A stretch of DNA of 64,000 bases from Spinellus fusiger (lineage: Eukaryota > Mucoromycota > Mucoromycetes > Mucorales > Phycomycetaceae). Each line of letters opens with the position of its first letter. Within the stretch, counting starts at the first letter, position 1. Shown here piece after piece: positions 11,444 through 20,937 of this stretch. A program made the position numbers and the translations under genes. The stretch lies in NCBI GenBank assembly GCA_025094145.1, contig JALLLS010000002.1, positions 620,001 through 684,000 on the forward strand. The letters run 5' to 3'. The notes beneath the pieces are model-generated. The model had not been told where the DNA came from, did not search any database, and saw nothing but the letters and a program-made list of their open reading frames with translations.

Positions 11444-13011
11444 CACTATTTTCACTTATTGTCGCACTTTTAGAGAAAAATATGTCGCATTAATTAATTA
11501 AAATTTGGCATAGTAAAAGATTTAAAACTGGCGTATTCTAAGTACTTGGGGTTTTCTTATATTTTACTTTTCTTAAAAAATGAATAACATTGTGCACGAA
11601 GACGGCCAAGGAAATATCTATAATGATGAAGGCATAGCCGTTACAGTAGTGGAGATGGAGGTAGACGAGGAGACGTACCCCATTGAGACGGTTACAAATT
11701 TCGGGATGTACCTTGACCTCAAACCACCTGAGAAGCCAGAAAGAAAAACTGTACAACAATCTGTAGACAGAGATGTCAATACAGAAGAGGATAACAGAGC
11801 TCCTGGTATCCACAGGCATTACAAAGATTCCGAAAAAGAGCAGTTGTTTGTATTGATTTATGAAAGGGGTATGAGCGTCAGAGCTGCTGCGCTGAAACTT
11901 CAAATCCACCCACGCACTGCTCAGCGATGGTACTCAAACGATCAGCAGAACCCTCAGACATTCATTGCCAGAAAAGAAGGTAGTGGAAGGCCAGTTGGTA
12001 GACCAGCACTACTGGACGAAAGCCATAAAAGATTCTTAGTCGATTTATTGGACGATCAGCCCTCTTTAGTCTTGGATCAAATGATGGAGAGTTTGAGAAC
12101 GTCTTTTATTGATTTAGAGATATCGAAAACAGCTCTCTACAATTTTGTCACCAAAAATTGTAAGATCAGTCTGAAAAGAGCCCATTTTCATTCAGTTGAT
12201 CGTAATAGTCCTGAAAAGATCAAGAATCAAAAGGAGTGGGTACAGAAATGGATGGAGACAGACATGGACTACATGAGCAACTGTGTCTTTATAGATGAGG
12301 CGGCATTCCACATCAACATGAAGCGTACTTTTGCTTGGTCAAAAGTAGGTACTTGTGCAGTAGTAAAAGTACCAAGAACGAGGGCTAAAACAACAACCAT
12401 CCTGGGAGCAACATTTGCTCAAGGCCTTGTCAACATAAAAGTAAGACGGCCCCGAATGTTGCCTGTTTCAAAGAAAAGAAGAACTACTAGATCTGGTGGG
12501 CCTTCTCAAAAACAAAGCAAAGGCACTGTTACTGGCCACTATATCAATTTCTTGAGCGATACAATGGATGTCATGGACAATTTTCCAGATGTTTTCAAGG
12601 ATAATTACTTGATTATGGACAACGCCCCCATCCACATGAATGAAGACATTAAAAGCTTCATTGAAGGCCGTGGGTACAAGTGTGTTTATCTTCCCCCTTA
12701 CTCACCAGAGTTGAATCCCATTGAGCAATTCTGGTCTGTTTGCAAAAGCAAGTTAAAAAGAGAAAGACTCTTGGAAGAAGAAACTCTGTCATCTAGAATC
12801 GCCGATGCATCTAACCAAGTTCTTCTCGGTGACCTCAGAGGGTTTTGCAAATACTCTGTCGATAGATTTGAGGATTGCTTACAAGAGAAGCCTCTTTAAA
12901 AATAAAACATTTATGTCACATTTGTCGCATCCAACTTATACGCCATCTTTTAATTTATTAATGCGACAAGTTTTTTTTCCAAAAGTGCGACAATAATAAG
13001 TGAAAATAGTG
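11444..13011 (+). mobile_element. IS630/Tc1-type DNA transposon, apparently complete
   Basis: The ends are inverted repeats of about 30 bp (left CACTATTTTCACTTATTGTC, right its complement with a 3-base insertion), immediately flanked by TA on both sides (11442-11443 and 13012-13013), the expected target duplication. Inside is a single intact transposase frame. No stop or frameshift is seen, so this copy may be young or active. It inserted between the CENP-W-like gene and the small two-exon gene at 13107-13432. Confidence 0.85.
11580..12899 (+). CDS. DDE transposase of the IS630/Tc1 superfamily
   Basis: A 439-residue uninterrupted frame. The N-terminal ~100 residues are acidic. An HTH follows at about 85-120 (EKEQLFVLIYERGMSVRAAA ... 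HPRTAQRWYSN), then a second winged or HTH-like part. The catalytic triad is visible: D239 in FIDEAAF, D347 in IMDNAPIH and E382 in PELNPIEQFW, with 34 residues between the second D and the E (DD34E). The family cuts and pastes at TA dinucleotides. An insertion with KKRRTTRSGG lies between the first two catalytic residues. The frame fills the element and no other gene is carried. Confidence 0.93.
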   Translation: MNNIVHEDGQGNIYNDEGIAVTVVEMEVDEETYPIETVTNFGMYLDLKPPEKPERKTVQQSVDRDVNTEEDNRAPGIHRHYKDSEKEQLFVLIYERGMSVRAAALKLQIHPRTAQRWYSNDQQNPQTFIARKEGSGRPVGRPALLDESHKRFLVDLLDDQPSLVLDQMMESLRTSFIDLEISKTALYNFVTKNCKISLKRAHFHSVDRNSPEKIKNQKEWVQKWMETDMDYMSNCVFIDEAAFHINMKRTFAWSKVGTCAVVKVPRTRAKTTTILGATFAQGLVNIKVRRPRMLPVSKKRRTTRSGGPSQKQSKGTVTGHYINFLSDTMDVMDNFPDVFKDNYLIMDNAPIHMNEDIKSFIEGRGYKCVYLPPYSPELNPIEQFWSVCKSKLKRERLLEEETLSSRIADASNQVLLGDLRGFCKYSVDRFEDCLQEKPL

Positions 13012-13106
13012 TATTGGTGCATCTTTGGGGAAAATATAGTATAGAAATGTAGTATGGTTCCAAAAAAAAAGAGACTTACGTGTATCTTGGTTTAGTGCAG
13101 TGATAA

Positions 13107-13432
13107 TTACACCAGATTACTTTCTGATGTTTTGGTGGATTTGCTACTACTAGCTAGCCGTTTGTCTGATTGTTGTTGATTAGTAAAGATCAAAAGCTTC
13201 ATTCTACGAAATAAAAGTAAGCTATTGGCATTCCGGTTTTCCACAGCAGGAGTATCTTCATTTGAATAATAGTTATGCAACACTGGGGTAACTCTGGATC
13301 TTTCCTCAAGGTATCTTGCAAACCTTTCACAATTGACTGTTGAAGATGTATGTCCTGATAGAGACAACCCAGTTTCCATTCAATACCAGTGATTGAGCTT
13401 CTCACTGCTACAATCTTCAGAGTACGTTCCAT
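13107..13432 (-). CDS. Possible small two-exon gene of unknown function
   Basis: Minus-strand exons 13432-13387 and 13354-13107 (32-nt intron, CTG|GTATTG...CTATCAG) join to 97 residues: MERTLKIVAVRSSITGG, then ERFARYLEERSRVTPVL, then a Ser/Lys-rich tail. The open frame continues across a plausible splice, and composition is protein-like, but I recognise no family and the intron is at the short end for this window. It sits about 95 bases from the transposon end. It may be a real small gene, an exon of a larger one, or chance. Confidence 0.35.
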
Positions 13433-13605
13433 GAAGAAAATAAAATAACGAGTTGACCTTTTTCTTATACTATTTCTGTTTTATAACTGGTTTTCACATG
13501 GAATTGATTCAACCTGTGATTTGAAAATCGAGAAGTTGTGCTAAAGCATAATATTTGTATATCTATCAACGGAAACTGTGAATTCCACGAGTTTTCTATC
13601 CACAC

Positions 13606-14284
13606 ATACAGTCCCAAGTAATAAGTGAGTAGACAGAAAATTTTATTTTTCTATTTTTTATTTTGAGAAATAAAGGTACATCTATCAGTTTAAGATGTTC
13701 ATAATAAAAGATTCATGAAATAACACAATGTTTGTAATGGTTGTTCTTTAGATGATTGTCTATATTCTTATTATAAAAATATTACCCAGTGCTTTGTAAT
13801 AGAGTCTTTATTTTTAATCACTCTAGTCCCTTTATCATTGCCCACAACTGTAAAGCGGGACTCATCAGACCAAACAGCCTTGTTTTCACATCATTCATAT
13901 CTCTTAAATGAAGTGTAATTATTTGCATAGGGTTTCTGCGAATAGACAAAACGATAGCCAGTTTTGAAGTAGATGACACCTCTTCAAGTCTTTCTATATG
14001 CATTCTGGGTCGATTTATGCCTTTGTTTTTATACAATTGGACACTCTTGCCCACTGTGCTCTTTGGGATGTCAATACTGTCAGAAATCTCTTGATAAGTA
14101 GCATGTCTTTTCCATTGTCCTATGGTCTGACCTCTAATAAATATATCATGCTCTCTAAGACTACCTTTATATTCTTGGCTAAGACTTGGCTGATTTTCAT
14201 TGCTTGGAGTCATTTCTTGAATAAGTTATAAGAGAGAAGAAAAAGACCTTTATTTTATTTTTCAAATATAAATAAAAAATTGGT
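13606..14284 (-). mobile_element. Internally deleted Tc1-type copy (same family as 56934-58309)
   Basis: On the minus strand the frame 14213-13818 begins MTPSNENQPSLSQEYKGSLR and is closely similar to the transposase N-terminus at 57037 (MSSSNENQPTLSQEYE). After ...HLRDMND it jumps directly to a part matching WSDESRFTVVGNDKG in another frame, so most of the catalytic domain is deleted. The terminal repeat near 13606-13640 (TACAGTCCCAAGTAATAAGTGA) resembles the end of the full copy; the opposite terminal repeat is not found beyond about 14284. It is a non-autonomous, broken derivative. Confidence 0.8.
13818..14213 (-). pseudogene. Truncated Tc1 transposase, HTH part only
   Basis: The 131-codon frame covers only the N-terminal DNA-binding region: REHDIFIRGQTIGQWKRHAT, then an HTH (TYQEISDSIDIPKSTVGKSV) and a GRPxK-like linker (RLEEVSSTSK). 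Past codon ~108 it enters a frame-shifted remnant of the DDE domain and stops. No catalytic triad remains. Confidence 0.8.
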
Positions 14285-14320
14285 TAGCCATCCACTCATT
14301 GATTGCATGGAACTATATAT

Positions 14321-14412
14321 CTTAATTGCTCAGAAGCTATCATAAAGTGATTATTAGGCTCAATGCGTGAATAGCAACTAAACACCCAAAAATAAAAATA
14401 AAAATAAAAATA
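14321..14412 (+). repeat. Left copy of a ~90-bp terminal-type repeat
   Basis: The segment containing TCTTAATTGCTCAGAAGCTAT ... GGCTCAATGCG is about 80% identical by eye to the reverse complement of 16222-16312 and to 16846-16940. It is followed by an (AAAAT)n tract to about 14430. Together with 16222-16312 it brackets the HTH-repeat gene as an inverted pair, as ends of a DNA transposon would. Confidence 0.7.
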
Positions 14413-14635
14413 AAAATAAAAATAAAAATACTTTGAGCTGTAGCACTATCGTATTTATGGGTGGACTTTATATGGCTTGCTAATGTACTATTGCTTCTAT
14501 ATTTCGAAGCATACCTCTATTGCTATTCTTAGTAATAAACTACTACTCTGACTTCATTGTAGATAGTAGAATATAGTTTAATATTCATATTCACCAATAA
14601 AGATAAGATCAAACACAATTATTTATAGGATAAGT

Positions 14636-16093
14636 TCAAGTCTCATCATTGGCCTGTAAAAGGTGGACTGTACAGCTGGATTGATCATGCTCCTGCTTAA
14701 TCTCTTCATTGTCTGTAGTGAGCTGTGATTCCACTTGTGAGTTTGGCTCAACCTCATTGGTAATTATGGACTTGGTCTCGATATCTTTTGTAGGTTCAAG
14801 ACTTTCATTCTTCCTGGATGCCTTCAATATATTGTAAACAGTCGATAAACCAATGCCAACCATGGCAGCTATCTTTTTTTGACTGAGTCCATTGACCTTG
14901 TGTTCATGCACGATGGTTTTGCGCATGTCTTCATCAATACATTTTCCCTTTTTACAAGTCTTATGTGGAATCCCAGTACTAAGTGTATGTTTCCTCAATA
15001 TTTTACCAACAGTTGTTATGCTAGTGCCAACCATGTCAGCTATCTTCCTTTGGCTGAGTCCATTGTTAATGTGTTCATGTACAATAGTGTTGCGCATGTC
15101 TTCATCAACACTTTTCCTCTTTTTACGAGTCTTGTGGGGAATCCCAGTAATAAGTGTATGCTTTTCTATCAACTAAGTTTGCAACACATCATGTCAGCTA
15201 TTTCTTTTGACTGATCATTGACTTTTTTTCATTTTGCACATGTCTTCATCAACACTTTTCTTTTTACGATCTTGTGGGAATCCAGTAATAAGTGTATGCT
15301 TCTTCAATATCAAACTAACAGTCTGTTGGCAAACACCAATCATGTCAGCTATCTTCTTTTGACTGAGTCCATTGACCTTGTGTTCATGTATAACAGTGTT
15401 GCGCATGTCTTCATCAACACGTTTTCCCTTTTTACGAGTCTTATGGGGAATTCCAGTACTAAGTGTATGCTTCTTCAATATTTTACTAATAGTACATGTA
15501 CTGGTGCCCACCATGGCAGCTATCTTTTCTTGACTGAGTCTATTGTTAATGTGTTCATGTACAATAGTTTTACGCATGTCGTCATCAACACGTTTTCCTT
15601 TTTTACGAGTCTTATGGGGAATTCCAGTACTAAGTGTATGTTTCCTTAATATTCTACTAACAGTATCCTGGCTAGTGCCCACCATGGCTGCTATCTTTTC
15701 TTGAGTGAGTCCATTGACCTTGTGTTCATGTAAGATGGTTTTGCGCATGTCTTCATCAACACGTTTCCTCTTTTTACGAGTCTTATGTGGAATTCCAATA
15801 CTAAGCCTGTGCTGTTTCAAGATTCTGGAAACAGTTACATCACTAATACCGATCATATCAGCAACTATCACTTGGGTGAGTCTATTGTTAATGTGTTCAT
15901 GTATAACAGTGTTGCGCATGTCGTCATCAACACGTCTTCCCTTTTTACGAGTCTTATGGGTATCTTCATTACTGAAATTCTGTTTATTGGTGTCCGTTTT
16001 CTCTGTGTTGGTTGGTTGTTCAGTCATGGTTGCTTCTTCATTCGTGAAGGCTTTTTTAATGTCATTTGCTTCTTCAATGAATGAAATAGACAT
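14636..16093 (-). CDS. Tandem helix-turn-helix repeat protein (7 units), middle unit broken
   Basis: Reading the minus strand from 16093, a 45-residue Thr/Glu/Asn-rich leader is followed by head-to-tail units of 57 residues (171 bp). Unit starts are at about 15958, 15787, 15616, 15445, 15274, 15136 and 14965. Each unit has a basic start (HKTRKKGKR), a helix (VDEDMRNTVIHEH) and an HTH of Tc1/homeodomain type (LTQEKIAAMVGTS then TVSRIL). The residues just before and in the recognition helix differ between units while the frame is conserved. Unit 5 is shortened to 138 bp and contains stops, so the frame breaks at 15215 and reopens in the same frame at 15172. The last unit runs into an acidic tail. 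No catalytic domain is present. Its role is unknown; multivalent DNA binding is an inference. Confidence 0.7.
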
Positions 16094-16221
16094 TGAGTAA
16101 TGAAGGTAGAGAATTGATATAGCTGCGCTCTGGTGTAAATAAAGTAAACAGAAAGCAAACCTGGATATTTCATATTCCGAACTGTTTTCATATCAAGATA
16201 TAACATACAGTCCAGAGTATA

Positions 16222-16312
16222 TTTTTTTATTATTATTTTAGGTGTAAATGCTATTTGCACATTGAGCGTATTAGCCACTTTATCATAGCTTTTGAACAAT
16301 TAAGACATACAT
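16222..16312 (-). repeat. Right, inverted copy of the ~90-bp terminal-type repeat
   Basis: Its reverse complement (TCTTAATTGTTCAAAAGCTAT ... CGCTCAATGTGCAAATAGCA) matches 14321-14412 and 16846-16940. It lies 130 bases upstream of the HTH-repeat protein start, so its inner side may also contain that gene's promoter. Confidence 0.7.
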
Positions 16313-16482
16313 ATAAACACTACAAATACAAAAATGAAAAGATAATGAAAAATAAGTAGAAATGTATAGAAATGACAATGAAGAATAGACATTAGTTTGG
16401 GCTTGACTCCATAAGCTTCTCAAAGGCAATGGTGGATAGACGTGGTGTGACAATGCTTGAGCCAAAGTGAAGAGCAATGCTG

Positions 16483-16620
16483 TACCCTAAATAGATCCAT
16501 CATCTGGTAGCTTGCTCGTTGAGGCTGCTGATGGGTATGTTGAGTAGGAATACCAACACCATCATGGAGTGTAAATACTTCTCTACCACCCATTCATAAC
16601 CCGTTTAGAAAAGCCAGAAG
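16483..16620 (+). mobile_element. LINE 3'-end fragment
   Basis: The stretch CTGGTAGCTTGCTCGTTGAG GCTGCTGATGGGT... from about 16504 is nearly identical to 63874 onward near the end of the LINE at the right edge of the window, continuing with weaker similarity for about 80 bases. No coding capacity remains. It is a short dead copy lodged between two transposon-type repeats. Confidence 0.75.
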
Positions 16621-16845
16621 CTGCAAGTGTAGTTGCTGTAGTTGTGTTCTCAGGATTGTCCAAGTTGCTCTAAGTATCCCTCGTCGGATTTCGGATTACC
16701 ATAGGATGATGGTTATTTTTTTTTGGTGTCCTGGTTTCCTTGCTGGCATTATGGCCTTTTTGGATGCCTATTCTTAACTTAGCATCTACTGTAATTTCTA
16801 CTCATTTGTCCCTCATTTGTCCCTCATTTGGGTATTCATAGTGTT

Positions 16846-16940
16846 TATATGTATATCTTAATTGTTCAAAAGCTATGATAAGGCGGCTAATATGCTCAAT
16901 GCGCAAATAACATTTACACCCAAAATTAAAAATACTTTGA
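16846..16940 (+). repeat. Third copy of the ~90-bp terminal-type repeat
   Basis: Contains TCTTAATTGTTCAAAAGCTAT and GCTCAATGCGCAAATAACATT, then AAAATACTTTGAACTGTA, which also follows the left copy at 14321. It is in direct orientation with the left copy and lies just upstream of the broken Tc1-like transposase at 17025, so it is likely that element's end. Confidence 0.7.
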
Positions 16941-17071
16941 ACTGTATCAATCCTTGAATAAATACATCCACGCCCAATTGAATTTAATAATTACCAAAAA
17001 CCTCATAAAACAATACTATTATTTTTGCATAAAACTCTTTCTTTCCAAATAGTGTTAAATCAACACAACAT

Positions 17072-17805
17072 GTCATATAAATTGTCAGAAACACACACTC
17101 GTGGAGAATATGATAAAGTAGAAGATAAAAAACTATGGAGCATTTATTACCTGTTGAAGACTGGATTAAAATTGACTGTTATTGCAAGTGTAGTTGAAAT
17201 GAAAAAGCCCACAGTTCAAAATATTGTCAGAAACATCAATAAATACATATCACTGTTACATTTGGTGAGTCATGGAATACCCAAAAAGTCAATGAGAGGA
17301 ACTTTAGATACCTGGAAAAAGTCATTAGAAAAGGTCCACTTGCCCCATATAATCAACTGGAATTGGATATGCTAAAGTTCTAAGTAGATGTGTGTAGAAA
17401 CACCATTATCAGTTACTGCAATCAGTTAGGGTTTGGATCTCTCTCTGTAGACCACAAGCCATCCTTGACTGAAAAATACAAAGAGAAACAACTTGACTGG
17501 TCAATTATGCTAGCTGTCATGTTGGGGCCTATGCTAGATAGTGAAGAAAGACACATCAGATTAGAGTTCTTTGATTACTATCACACACAATGTCCTGACC
17601 TGAATCTAATTGAACACATCTGGTGGGCTTTGGAAAGAAGAATTGAAGAAAGAAGGGTATCTATTAACAATGTAGAAGGTTTGAGGGCTCTACCTGGAGA
17701 AGAGTAGGAGAGAGTTGGTATTGAACTTGCATAGCGATGAGTTCAAAGTATGACTGACAGATGTCAGATAATCGTTGATCCTAAAGGAGGCCATACAAAG
17801 TATTA
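17072..17805 (+). pseudogene. Broken Tc1-like transposase
   Basis: Starts MSYKLSETHTRGEYDKVEDK with an HTH-like region (LTVIASVVEMKKPTVQNIV), then a stop at about 17373, a second piece (CRNTIISYCNQLGFGSLSVD), a deletion where the first two catalytic Asp should be, and then CPDLNLIEHIWWALERRIEE, which carries the Glu of the DDE triad. Frame-shifted DRCQIIVDPKGGHTKY, the usual Tc1 C-terminus, ends near 17804. Dead copy; probably belongs with the repeat at 16846. Confidence 0.8.
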
Positions 17806-17809
17806 ACTG

Positions 17810-19020
17810 TATTATTATTTTATTTTCTATAATTAAAGATGTTAAGCTTTAGTATACTTAAGTTTAGAGGTCCTATATCAAATATGGAGTGTTTTATTTA
17901 ATGTTGAACATGTTCTAAGTATTTTGTCTTAATATTTATTTTTAGAAGTATTCAATTCAATTGGGTATGGCTGTATTAACACTTTCTTGAACAAATATAT
18001 TGATCCTAATTATATACTCAATAAACTTTTTTGAGTAATCTATCTTGAAAATAAATATACAAGCTGTTATTGATATGACCATTTGCACAAAAGTTATTGC
18101 AGCTGCCCAAATAATTATAGATACCAAACAGAAAGTAGAGACATTGTGATAAGACCAAAAAATAGTGGTTTATTGCAGAGGATTAGTGAGATGAATCAGT
18201 CATATAATCCTATGAGATGTGTAATTCTTTTTCTTACAGGACAGTTAGGTTGGAATATAAATACATGTTCAGTCAATGACCAAAATTTTAAGATAAGCAC
18301 ACTAAAATACTACTGGTTCAGATTGATGTACAGAAATGACTCCAATCACTTGCATTTATTTGGAAGGCTCTTTCATCAGTATAGAGTAGATATGTATGGA
18401 CATTGAACAAGGTCACCTGAATTCTATACAGCATAACTAAGACACACTGAGAAGAGACAGATTAAGTGGTGTGCAAGATACTGTTACCTCATACCCTATT
18501 TATTAAAGAAACGAGAGGTTAACATTTAACGGTTTGTAAATAAATAAATAAAACAGCTACAGAATCAATGGTATTGAATAAAGCATTTGTGATAAGTTGT
18601 AGCGTATTTAATACAGTTGATAGATCTTTTAGAGATAGTATAAGAGTACAACAGCCTTTATTAGTATGTGTGCCTTTTGGTGGTTATTTCCTTGAAGTTC
18701 TTTTATCTGTAATAATCATTAGAATAAAATAATAACATACAGGCTGAATAAAAAAGAACAGAGTGAATCGTACGTTAACTAAACACATATCTTTGGGCCT
18801 AAGAAGCTATTGACGACACTAGCATATTAATAGATGATAAATAGTAGCTGATACTATTCAATGTTGCTAATAAAATAACTATTTTTTTCTGTCTTATTGT
18901 ATTTCTATCTATTCTTTCTGAACTAAAGATGTTATGCAGCCAACAAGATACGAATAAAGTAAAGAAAATACAATATGCTTATAGAATCAACCTAGGGTTT
19001 TTACATGTATTTGGTTTTTA
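17810..19020. other. AT-rich stretch without recognisable gene
   Basis: Only short low-complexity frames are present on either strand. I found no transposase or other domain. It separates the broken Tc1-like element from the Fanzor-like relic and may be decayed mobile DNA. Confidence 0.4.
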
Positions 19021-20383
19021 TAGGAGACTGATGAAGAGTCTATAGTAAGTTATCCAGGTGTGAATCCTACCAGTGTAATGACAATCAAAACATCTTTATG
19101 TGATACTGGTTGGAGGTCGGATTATCTACCTGTTTTGCAAGCTTTGGTCCATAACATCAATACTATTGTTTCTTATACTTATTCATTCTCTAAGTATATC
19201 TTGATTCATTCACTCGAAAGTGAAGATAGATCTGCTTTGAATGGTTGCATAACTAAGGATTTCTTCCCTGAAGTGTTTTTTTATCGCTCATTGATAAGCA
19301 AACCAGAGAGGGTAGTGCTTCCGGTAAAACAAGTCTCACACCTAAGGTGCGTCAAATAAGAGAGAAGATCAACCCATTGAAAGATGACTACTGCCAATAT
19401 GTATCCTACACTCCAATTAAAATAACCAATGCTCAACAAATATCTATCTATGAAAGCACTAAGACACACATATCCTATATCAATACTATTGCGTCTCAGT
19501 TTAGGAATCGTTTCAGAATGTTATTCAATATCACCCTATGACAAAAAGAAAGAATTGCCTCATTGACCCATGCCATAAAAGCCAAAAGCCATTGTGAGGA
19601 GGCTATTACAAATATTATCAGATGAAATGTGTTGGATGTGTGTACGTAAATAAAACTCGATATCTCAATAAAAACTGTTCCCAATGCACCCATAGATTTC
19701 TTAAAAAAAAGGACCATTAACCAAGTACAAGAACTGCTAGCCTGCTATCCTCCCAGTTATAGATTTGCTAAAAAAAACTCCATCTATTATGATGTTAAAG
19801 CTAATCCAACCAAGCACATGTACGCATTTTCTGAGCTGGGCCAACTATGTGAAGAGAATGGAAACAGATATTTTAAGTGCTTCTCACTTCGTAAAAGCTT
19901 CATTCCCTCTCACATTACGATACACACAAAGATACACACATCCTAAATATTAAGAAAACAAGAGCTATACAGACAACAGGTTTGATCTTTGGGGTCATGC
20001 AGTCAATCTAAAATCAAAGATGTTCAAAAATCAAGGTATAGATAGGTCAATGAGATGTCAAGGTACATAGAAACCGATGGTGTGACAGTGTTGGTAGTCA
20101 AGCAATATTTCATGTCGAGACGTTCCTCAGGTGGTGGTCGCAAAGCACCTATTGATGAAGATCATATTGAATCTATTGAAGAGCTATCTTAAGCTACATA
20201 ATCAGAAACAAAAGACAAAAACTCATCCTTCTCTCTCTTCAAATAGGTGTTCAAACCAAAATTGTATGAAAGACAAGACATTGAGGCTTTGAGAATCGTG
20301 ATCTAGCTGCTACATTGAACTTTAGACATATTCTAATGTCTCAAAGGGAAAATGGTAACCACCTAAAGCACTTTTGTAGATAG
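19021..20383 (+). pseudogene. Decayed Fanzor/TnpB-like nuclease gene
   Basis: Pieces in shifting frames read GVNPTSVMTIKTSLCDTGWR (19057), IREKINPLKDDYCQYVSYTP (about 19352), YFKCFSLRKSFIPSHITIHT (about 19873), TDGVTVLVVKQYFMSRRSSG (about 20072) and, near the end, NRDLAATLNFRHIL (20294-20335) followed by HFCR and a stop. The last motif is the RuvC-III aspartate motif of TnpB and its eukaryotic relatives, the Fanzor proteins, and the earlier pieces resemble Fanzor-type ORFs I recall from Mucorales genomes. Between about 20275 and 20290 the RuvC-I/II and zinc-ribbon parts are deleted. Multiple stops and shifts make it inactive. Family assignment is from memory of motifs. Confidence 0.55.
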
Positions 20384-20937
20384 AACAAAAGAAAGCACGA
20401 CACAAATGATACACCTAGAACCAAGAAAAGGTCCAAGCCTTCTGGTTCATCCCCATCCTTCTCCTCCCCAGTTATCGCTGGAGCCTCGGTTGACTAACTG
20501 ACGGAAACCCATGATACCGGTAAACTATCTAAAAAGTGATAATGAAGTGTATCTTATTGAATTTTTTCATGCAAAAGACATTATAATGTCTAGTAACAAG
20601 CACTCTAAAGACTCATCATAGAAAGAAGAAAGGGAAAGAAGAAAGGGAAGATACAAGCAGTAGCATCGAAAAAGAAATTATCATTGAATACTAGATTGAA
20701 CTTGAGATTATAAAACAATAGGAGATAAAGATAAAGCTAATACAGACATGTAGATGTAGAATAGAGAGGTATGTATAAATACCTATACCTATACCCATAG
20801 ATATAGATATAGATATATATAGATATAGATATAGATATGTATAGAGATAAGTATAGGTACATACACACAAACACACACATGCAATGGGTGTGGTAGAATG
20901 ACAAGGAATTTCCGTTTCTCTTTTCTCTTTCTCTTTT
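20384..20937. other. Gap with AT-rich microsatellite
   Basis: No gene seen. An (ATAGAT)n-type tract lies at 20765-20850. Right of it is the 3' end of the PPP4R1 gene on the minus strand. Left may be the terminal part of the Fanzor-like element, but I could not define its end. Confidence 0.4.

Noticed and set aside
13012..13106. That the IS630-type element interrupts an intron of the gene at 13107-13432
   Set aside because: A GTAAGT lies at 13078 on the minus strand, but the gene's frame already stops at 13107 and no convincing downstream exon joins in frame.
14636..16093. CRISPR-like repeat array
   Set aside because: The 171-bp units are contiguous coding repeats without spacers, in a eukaryotic genome.
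15218..16100. Plus-strand open frames over the HTH array
   Set aside because: They are the antisense of the 171-bp repeats; the minus strand shows the HTH pattern.
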